12,500 bases of DNA, taken from assembly GCF_042767895.1 (NCBI RefSeq), contig NC_091550.1:4149861-4162360 (forward strand). Direction: 5' to 3'. The notes beneath the pieces are model-generated. The model worked only from the letters and a program-made list of their open reading frames with translations. It was not told where the DNA came from and made no database searches. Made by a program: the position numbers and the translations under genes. Below, piece by piece: positions 6,816-12,500 of this stretch. The stretch is from Penaeus vannamei. Taxonomy: Eukaryota > Arthropoda > Malacostraca > Decapoda > Penaeidae. Positions within the stretch are counted from its first letter, which is position 1. Every line of letters starts with the position of its first letter.

Positions 6816-9262
6816 ATAAGGAAGGGGTGGGAGTTAGTTCTCACCTGTACCCTTACTATGTCAATAATGAAATTACCACAAAGATTCCTAAATCCTTCAG
6901 TTTATCTATTAAAGTACCTATGGTTGCTGTACAGATATTGTCAAAAGAAGGTTAGATCTGACTAAGACTACATGAACTGTGCCTGAAATTCTTCTAACAT
7001 CAAAGTCTTCGTATCTACTTACCCACGCATTGGAGGTGGTGGCGGTGGTGGGTAACTGGAACAAAAATGCATTTGGGTCATTTACCAACTGAGTTTTCAT
7101 TTCTTACCTGTCATTATCCCTTCGGATTTCTTATTAACATCATTCTTTTTCTTTTTTTACTGAGGTTCACACAATACAAAATCAAAAGGCAAATAAAGAA
7201 AAGCACAATGTTAGAGATGTGGGTTTCAAATGCTCCTCAGATGGAATGAGCTATACCCCATACACAAAATTTTTTTATTTTTAGTGTTTACAAGAAACAC
7301 ATATTCTATACTCTACCTATCGAAGAATACCTCATCAGAACCTTTTAACATTTTTATTAATAAAACTATTCCTCAACTTCCCAGTTCAGTCTTAATTATT
7401 ACTAATCAAATTCACAAAATTTATAAAAAGGAAAAAAAAAAAAAAAAAAAAAAAAGGGGAATCAAACCTTTGTAATTTCCACCTTTCCCCCATCAAAAGA
7501 ATCTCATTAACACTCACCGAGGAGGTGGAGAGCGACGGCCATAGCGCAGGTAGTCTGGGTGAGGAGGAAGGGGAGGAAGACGTCGCTCATAGATGTCATC
7601 AAGCATTGGAGGGGGTGGGGGAGGATGATCCCCATATCTGCGTTCATACATACCCTCATCATAGTAACGGTCATAGCGATCATACCTGTCAAAATCATCC
7701 TGTGGAAGAAGAAAAATACATTAGGATGAAGTCATGGGAATTAACCAATTCTAATTCATATGAAATTTATAAAAATGAGTAGCATTTTAATAAAATAAAT
7801 AATAGATATCAATCTAAAACCCCTACAGCTTACCCTGTATCTCATCATGCGTTCTCTGGCATAGCTTGGAGGGGGTGGTGGGGGATATGGGTCATAGCGG
7901 CTGCCATAGTTTCTCCCGCCTCTCTCACGGTCAGGGTACCGAGAGCCTCCCATGCGTCCGTCCCGAGGGCACTCCTTTGACCAATGACCTCCAGAGCCAC
8001 AACGGTAACACATGTCTGGATTACCCATGCCGGCCTGTTGTCTTACTCGAGAGGTGGATTCCTGAACTCGCAGCCGCAGACCGTGTAACTCATATCCATC
8101 CAGTTCCCGGATGGCTCTTTGGGCTTGAGCCTCATCATCCATGTGCTATAAAAAATTTATGATTATTCCTCCTTTCGCAGAAAAGAGATGAATTAAAAAC
8201 AACAGATACCAAAGGACATACAGTGTCATTGTTTAGAAGTTTACATGCAAAAAACATATTTAGTATTTGACTTACAATAAATGCATAGTTAGTGAGAATG
8301 TCAGATTCGACCACGGAGCCATACACCTCAAATAGACTCTTCAACTCTTCCAGTTTTGTGTCCTTGTGCAAATTGCCTACAAAGATCTTGGTTTTCTGGT
8401 TGCCGCCTTTTCTCGCCCCAGTGGAAGCTTCAACAACCATAGGCTGGAAAAACAGGATTATGAAAAAAGAAAGAAGAAGAAGAAAAAAAAAAATACAACA
8501 AAAATCCTAGCTTTACCATTTTTCACAACTGGCTGACAAAATTTGATTATATCATTCAATATGTAAATTTAATATGCATATTTAAGAATCTTACATAAAC
8601 TCATCAGTTAATTCCACTTTACTAAGCTGGTCATCTAAATTCATAATCCCAACATTGGCTATCATTATCAAAACTCAATGTGCAGGACTGATAAATGCTT
8701 AATTAATTTCAACCATACTAGAAGATCCATTTTTCATAAATTAAAGGTTGCAATATCTAAAAGCATCTTTTTCCCAATTAACTGTCCTGAAAGATATCTT
8801 GTTCATCTGAATGCTACGATAATTTTTTCAGTAAGTATATCTTCTATCAGTTCAAATCCTTTACTCTTTGCTAATTCAGATACATCCACAGAGAGCAGCT
8901 AGTGTGAAAAAGTAATTCCTAGAATTAAGCCAAATGCACTAGTAAAGAGAAATACATGAATAAGCATTTTCCTGGGTCTTTAATACATCTGTAAGGAAGT
9001 GTAGTTCTATTCTGCAGACTGGCTAAAATGAAAATTTACTTCAGGCATTCCTTACCTTTCCATGTAGGGAGTGGCCATTTAACGCTTCAATCGCAGCCTG
9101 GCCTTCCTCCTCCTTTTCCATGTGTACAAAGCCATAATTCTTCACGACATCTGCTTCTACAACTGTGCCATGTTGTTCAAATAATTCCCTAATGTCTTGC
9201 CCAGTGGCTCGGTCACTTAAATTCCCTACAAATATTTTAAATGTGTTCCCCCGAACGGGCAT
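6777..9262 (-). CDS. lark: RNA-binding protein Lark (RBM4 family), complete coding region in six exons
   Basis: Join on the minus strand: 9262-9056, 8443-8276, 8145-7834, 7699-7518, 7055-7023, 6807-6777; 933 bases, 310 residues plus TAA. Domains seen: RRM1 about residues 7-72 (RNP2 KIFVGNL at 9-15, RNP1 KNYGFVHM at 41-48); RRM2 about 86-155 (KIFVGNL at 88-94, RNP1 TNYAFIHM at 120-127); CCHC knuckle C171, C174, H179, C184 with the family signature GHWSKECP; then a Tyr/Arg/Asp/Pro-rich tail with polyproline runs ending DRRPY. Two RRMs followed by one retroviral-type knuckle define the Lark/RBM4 family, whose fly and human members are about 350-365 residues; this one has a shorter tail. Family members bind mRNA and control splicing and translation; fly Lark acts in the circadian clock and is essential. 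The start ATG sits in CAAAATGCC, a typical arthropod start context, directly before RRM1. The first three coding introns are phase 0 and the last two phase 2. Function is inferred from family. Confidence 0.95.
7023..7055 (-). CDS. lark: lark 33-base microexon encoding a polyproline segment
   Basis: The acceptor GCATTTTTGTTCCAG|TTACCC ends at 7056 and the donor GTGG|GTAAGT begins at 7022, a perfect six-base donor consensus. In the frame set by the preceding exon it encodes YPPPPPPPMR, completing codon 290 and starting codon 301. It is phase 2 at both ends and a multiple of three, so including or skipping it leaves the frame intact. The MRG followed by GPP and RR in the next exon resembles the end of fly Lark (MRG, PP, GRRYAPY as I recall it), which supports inclusion in at least some transcripts. 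Confidence 0.8.
7432..7455. repeat. 24-base A/T homopolymer in the lark intron before the microexon
   Basis: An uninterrupted run of 24 A on the plus strand (U run in the lark pre-mRNA), 62 bases after the donor of the 7518-7699 exon. It is likely to vary in length between individuals and to be error-prone in assembly. Confidence 0.85.
7518..7699 (-). CDS. lark: lark exon, Tyr/Arg/Asp and proline-rich tail
   Basis: The acceptor TTCTTCCACAG|GAT ends at 7700 and the donor CTCG|GTGAGT begins at 7517. The exon is 182 bases, entering in phase 0 and leaving in phase 2. It encodes residues 230-289 and two bases of codon 290: DDFDRYDRYDRYYDEGMYER, then RRYGDHPPPPPPMLDDIYER and LRYGRRSPPPR. Tyr/Arg/Asp blocks alternating with polyproline are typical of the Lark tail; such low-complexity tails usually mediate protein contacts (inference). 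If this intron were kept, the frame would stop at once at TGA inside the donor. Confidence 0.9.
7834..8145 (-). CDS. lark: lark exon, end of RRM2 and CCHC zinc knuckle
   Basis: The acceptor TTTTTTATAG|CAC ends at 8146 and the donor AGG|GTAAGC begins at 7833. The exon is 312 bases, phase 0 at both ends, residues 126-229. It starts HMDDEAQAQRAIRELDGYEL, finishing RNP1 and RRM2, followed by TSRVRQQAGMGNPDM, the conserved lead-in to the knuckle. The knuckle is CYRCGSGGHWSKEC, spacing CX2CX4HX4C. The exon then turns Arg/Gly/Tyr-rich and carries six prolines (PYPPPPPPSYARERMMRYR), matching the run found at the same place in fly Lark. The upstream intron is short (130 bases). Confidence 0.94.
8276..8443 (-). 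CDS. lark: lark exon, inter-RRM linker and first two thirds of RRM2
   Basis: The acceptor TTTTTCCAG|CCT ends at 8444 and follows a long C/T tract on the minus strand (the purine-rich stretch at 8461-8494 on the plus strand). The donor ATT|GTAAG begins at 8275. The exon is 168 bases, phase 0 at both ends, residues 70-125. It carries the linker PMVVEASTGARKGGNQKT, RNP2 KIFVGNL and the helix and strand up to TNYAFI, so the next intron cuts RNP1 in two. Alanine in place of glycine at the third RNP1 position shown here (NYAF) also occurs in RRM2 of vertebrate RBM4, so it is not a defect. Confidence 0.93.
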
Positions 9263-9276
9263 TTTGACCTTGTTCT
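9056..9276 (-). CDS. lark: lark exon with start codon and RRM1 (coding part 9056-9262)
   Basis: The acceptor TTCTTTCTTTCCAG ends at 9277 and the donor AAG|GTAAGG begins at 9055. The first 14 bases (9276-9263) are 5' UTR; ATG is at 9262-9260. It encodes residues 1-69, starting MPVRGNTFKIFVGNL and ending LNGHSLHGK, which is almost the whole of RRM1 with both RNP motifs. It ends in phase 0. The polypyrimidine acceptor before the start codon shows that an untranslated exon precedes it. The next in-frame codons after the donor would read VRNA and then leave the family pattern, which supports splicing here. Confidence 0.93.
9263..9276 (-). other. lark: lark 5' UTR, last 14 bases
   Basis: These are the bases between the acceptor CCAG (ending at 9277) and the start codon. 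They end GGTCAAA before ATG, a favourable start context. The rest of the 5' UTR must be on one or more exons further right. Confidence 0.8.
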
Positions 9277-9980
9277 CTGGAAAGAAAGAAAGGTTTATGA
9301 ATAAATATTCACAAATGCAATATGTTTTTCTATGCAAAACAAGTTATATTTATGTTTCAGACAAACAGAATTCAACATATTTAGTACATTTCCTTATAAT
9401 CTATGAAGATTTCAGATTACTTTTAACCCAATGCCCCCAGAAAATGTTTAGTATTTTGTTAAATGTTTCTGCACATTGATGGCTCTGCCAATTCTTAGTC
9501 ACAAAGGTCCATTAGAAGATCATGTGACCTCACCTTTTCTTGATATAGCAGGAAAACACTTTTTTTACTATTTCCATCAATATTGATGTTTTGTTTTGTT
9601 TTCATAAGCATTATAATAACTATATTGTTACTGACATTACTAACAGCAGTATTAACAACTAGAAAACAATGTCAAAAATCAGGGAAAAGGGTAAACACAT
9701 CAGACTGGTGACCTAGTACTTGTGAAGCCATCTACATTTTTAAAAAATTACTAAATTAAACATACAGTGGGCAGGGCTTCTACACACATGCCCTCCTCAT
9801 CAGCATGTGGTTCATTAAACTGATAATTTCCTCAATGCACTGTTTTTCAACTTTCTCACAAGAAGCTAGCAAGTATCATTACACTAATATTCATAAAACT
9901 ATCCTAAACCTAGTGCTATCTTAGTCAGCATATCACGATTTCTTGAAGCTTTTCTAATTCTGGGTCAACTCCTCCTATCC

Positions 9981-10110
9981 AGGTGACATGACCCACACAT
10001 GAAAAAATTTGGCTTGAGGGCCAGGTGATGTGAACATGCTGCCATGGGAAAAAATTACCGCAAGCTGGGTGAAGTGAATTGCCATTATGAGCAAAGGCCA
10101 GGGTGACAGG
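9981..10110. repeat. Degenerate repeat with four GGTGA-N-RTGA-like cores
   Basis: Similar cores occur at 9982 (GGTGACATGAC), 10024 (GGTGATGTGAAC), 10068 (GGTGAAGTGAAT) and 10102 (GGTGACAGGAAA), spaced 42, 44 and 34 bases. The first three are preceded by CCA or CTG and the first two are followed by AAAAAATT runs at similar distances. The likeness is partial, so this may be an old tandem repeat or chance in biased sequence. Confidence 0.4.
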
Positions 10111-11842
10111 AAAGGCTTGCTAACAGTGCACAAACCTCTTGTACGATGATCTGAATCATCTGGTGTTTAGAAAGCAGCTTTTGCATTATTTCCGCCATTA
10201 GACGTGTACAGTGAAATGTCCATGAGCCATGACTGGAAAAGAGCTGGCTCCAGGGAGGTTGCCATTTTGATGCTCAGCATCCTATTCCTGACCAGTGACT
10301 AGCAGTGCAGATTGTACAACAGAAAAAGGAATATCACAAAAATGACAAACTTACTTTTATCACCTGAGCTATTTACAACAAAGACACAATATTGAGTCTG
10401 CAAGGAATGCACTCTATTACCATCTCGATAAAGTTAATCAGAAGACAAATCTGGACATTGGAAAATAGCAAAAAGCAAATGCAAAATGCAAAATAATGCA
10501 AAGTGGAGGCATAATCTCCTCATTACACGCAAGTGTTTGTGTGCACTCAGCCTACACGTCACACATCCAGCAGAGTAGCTGCTTATGAAAGCCCGTATTT
10601 GGGTCAATGTGATTACTGTGAAGCAACTGAATTCAAGGGGTTCAGGTTTCCGAAAGTGAAGCATAGAGATAGAGGGAAATGTGCACTATTTCTTATGCTC
10701 TAAAAGATGGGAGAGTCATAAACAACACAGGTACAACTACTGCAGCCTCATTTCTACCTTGAAGTGACACAAATATCTGCAGTACAACACAACACACAGC
10801 CAGAGTTCTTAAAGTCCATTTTCTATAAGCTGGCATGAAATGCTAATAAGGCGGTGGCGGCACTGTTTAGTTAGTACATCAAATCTAAAAAAAAAGGGGG
10901 TGCATGTTCCTACTGTATCTACATAAATTTGTCAGCCTACTATATTCAGTATAGGAACTAGCATTAGTAACTTTTGGATAAACTTTACGGTATGGACGAA
11001 CTAAGTTAGGGCAAATTGAATATGATATTTTCATAGAGGACAAAAATGCAGTCACTGTACAAGAAATACTGAAAAGAATTACCATAACTTTAAGATATGC
11101 TGGCAACAAAAGTAATTTTCTAACTTCAGTAGAAGTTGAAGACACTGTCCAGCATAGAGACAAATGGACAACGCCATCTTATAGAGACAAACTAGAGTGG
11201 GATAGAACAGTTTTAGCTGCAACGACGAAAATATAACACGCGCTCGCCTTTCAAATTGTAAATCCATCACCTCGTTTACCTTGTGAAGAAAAACACACAC
11301 TGACCCACAAACTCCTTACTGCGATGCCCTAAGTAGTACCAGTGTTACTACAAGCATGTCAAAATATTATTTGGCTACTGATCAGTGTGTACTGTTACAC
11401 ATTTATCCTCTTAAAGTCTTTTATTAATGTTATTTTACTTCATATACGCGTTTTAAGATTGATTTATAGCCTTATTCAGAATTGTGCGCATTGTGAATTT
11501 CACACTTCCTTTTGCCTGCTTGACAGATGCCGGCCCGCTCATTTCGAGGTGAAACACCAGTAAGAAATATAGCGTTTCCAGTGCTGTGCTCATTCTGAGT
11601 TATTCTTAAGACTATACAGTGACAAAGAAGATAAAAAAGAGTTCAGTATCGATCCCAGTTTAATTTCTGGGCCCACCAAGAGCTCCAAATGCCAAAAAAT
11701 ATAATCAAAATTGAAGCAATCCAGATGGTAGAAAAAGGCTAATGAAAGTTTGCCCAAAGGGCATGCCTAGTCACGGCAATTTAAATTACTAAAGTAGACT
11801 GGTTTATTGGTCAATACATTTTTGCATGGTTTGGAATATGTG

Positions 11843-11950
11843 AATTCCTGAAGTTTTGCCAAAACATGGGTTAGGTTCCCGTATAGTTTTTGAATTCTGG
11901 CGCATCAGCCCGTAGAATTTCAAAAATAGTGGTTACATCCGTAGAGTTTT
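11843..11950. repeat. Degenerate tandem repeat, unit about 30 bases, three to four copies
   Basis: The core CCGTAKAGTTTT recurs at 11879 (CCGTATAGTTTT), 11910 (CCGTAGAATTTC) and 11939 (CCGTAGAGTTTT), spaced 31 and 29 bases. A weaker match, TTCCTGAAGTTTTG at 11844, sits one unit earlier. Copies lie in AT-rich DNA without coding sense. Confidence 0.5.
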
Positions 11951-12500
11951 ATTGGCCGATTTTATATTTTTTGTGCTAGTTTTATGTATTTTTTAAAAAT
12001 CTTTATTCTTCTTATCTATGCCGGTTTTGCCCCATAATTTTCCAGATATACTTCATGCCCTCCCCTGCTAACAGGACTAACAAATCTAAATCGTCGATGG
12101 AGAAATGGTACTCGATCTCCTGAACACTTCATTCACAGAAGAAACAACGCCGAGAATAGATGAAATCATTGGATTTCCAGCAGAATTTTTTTTTTCGACT
12201 TAGTCTTTGAGAGGGTGTGTTGCCCTCTGTAACAAATATCCTAACTTCTGCACTTTGCACTTCTAGCTTCAAATCTTCACCAAATATTCAGGCAAGATAC
12301 ATCTGGAACTCATTCTTTACTTGATATATCACCAAGGGGGTTTGAGAACCAGTCCAAGCTCAGTCCTGCTAAAATATATCCCTTTGCAGTAGCATTATGG
12401 CTAGTCTGAATAAATACTAACTAGTAGAAATACAATACCCAAAAAACAAATCTAATTCACGACTGTTGATCATAACCCACCAAGCCATTTATTGGCCACT

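Larger units (their letters stand above)
9277..12500. other. lark first intron and/or upstream region, no coding exon recognised
   Basis: About 3.2 kb upstream of the lark start exon. An untranslated lark exon must lie here or beyond the right edge. Two minus-strand donors are possible: AAA|GTAAGT with the intron beginning at 10354, and CACAAG|GTAAAC beginning at 11279. Neither can be confirmed. Open frames here (such as 10434-10664 minus, 11079-11300 minus, 11342-11563 plus) show no family motifs. Two degenerate repeats are listed separately. A 9-base run of T at 12187-12195 and scattered AT-rich DNA fill the rest. Confidence 0.55.

Noticed and set aside
6614..6844. Minus-strand open frame through the CpG-dense block as an alternative Lark tail
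   Set aside because: Both upstream exons end in phase 2, which forces the frame that stops at 6777; the frame here needs phase 1. Its length is expected in GC-rich DNA.
6970..7022. SRYEDFDVRR-like reading just after the microexon donor, reminiscent of the YEDF segment in fly Lark
   Set aside because: It is out of frame with the exon by two bases and the correct frame stops at TAA inside the donor; no acceptor was found that would open it.
7525..7782. Open frame on the plus strand rich in Glu/Gly/His
   Set aside because: It is the antisense shadow of the lark exon at 7518-7699; the minus strand has family motifs and splice sites.
7866..8162. 98-codon open frame on the plus strand
   Set aside because: It is the antisense shadow of the zinc-knuckle exon of lark.
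10843..10870. GGCGGTGGCGGCACTG, which resembles antisense polyproline/alanine coding
   Set aside because: Too short, no splice sites at fitting positions, and no continuity with the lark reading frame.
11492..11504. Perfect inverted repeat TGTGAATTTCACA
   Set aside because: The arms are only six bases with no other context; expected by chance in a window of this size.
1..12500. tRNA, rRNA, CRISPR array, prokaryotic operon or phage features
   Set aside because: No cloverleaf with a T-loop signature, no regularly spaced identical repeats with unique spacers, and no bacterial gene layout was seen.

Overview
The window looks like nuclear DNA from an arthropod. It is AT-rich, short coding exons are separated by GT-AG introns with pyrimidine-rich acceptors, and there is a decayed non-LTR retrotransposon and many homopolymer runs. 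A decapod crustacean is my best guess, from the protein sequence and the style of the retroelement, but I cannot prove it from sequence alone. Nothing bacterial (operons, Shine-Dalgarno sites, tRNA, rRNA or CRISPR arrays) was seen.

The one gene I can support fully is on the minus strand at 6777-9262. It is the RNA-binding protein gene lark (RBM4 family). Six coding exons were assembled by hand: 9262-9056, 8443-8276, 8145-7834, 7699-7518, 7055-7023 and 6807-6777. All junctions are GT-AG and keep frame, giving a predicted protein of 310 residues: RRM1, RRM2, a CCHC zinc knuckle, then a Tyr/Arg/Pro-rich tail ending in RRPY. The fifth exon is a 33-base microexon encoding a seven-proline run; skipping it keeps frame (299 residues). 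The start codon lies 14 bases inside its exon, so at least one untranslated 5' exon lies upstream, towards or beyond the right edge. The 3' UTR runs left to a canonical AATAAA at 6372-6367. The last exon and adjoining 3' UTR form an abrupt CpG-dense block (about 6600-6815).

Region by region: 1-1200 has no recognisable gene. About 1206-2420 is a broken gag-like ORF1 of a non-LTR retrotransposon (minus strand). About 2420-6345 is AT-rich intergenic DNA downstream of lark with small local repeats (3211-3333, 4292-4307, 4539-4573) and no convincing gene. 6345-9276 is lark. 9277-12500 is the lark 5' side (first intron and/or upstream DNA), with two weak candidate 5'-exon donors and two degenerate tandem repeats (9981-10110, 11843-11950).

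No new multi-gene system is apparent. The points most worth following are the cassette microexon at the lark C-terminus, the CpG-dense terminal exon, and the retroelement remnant.
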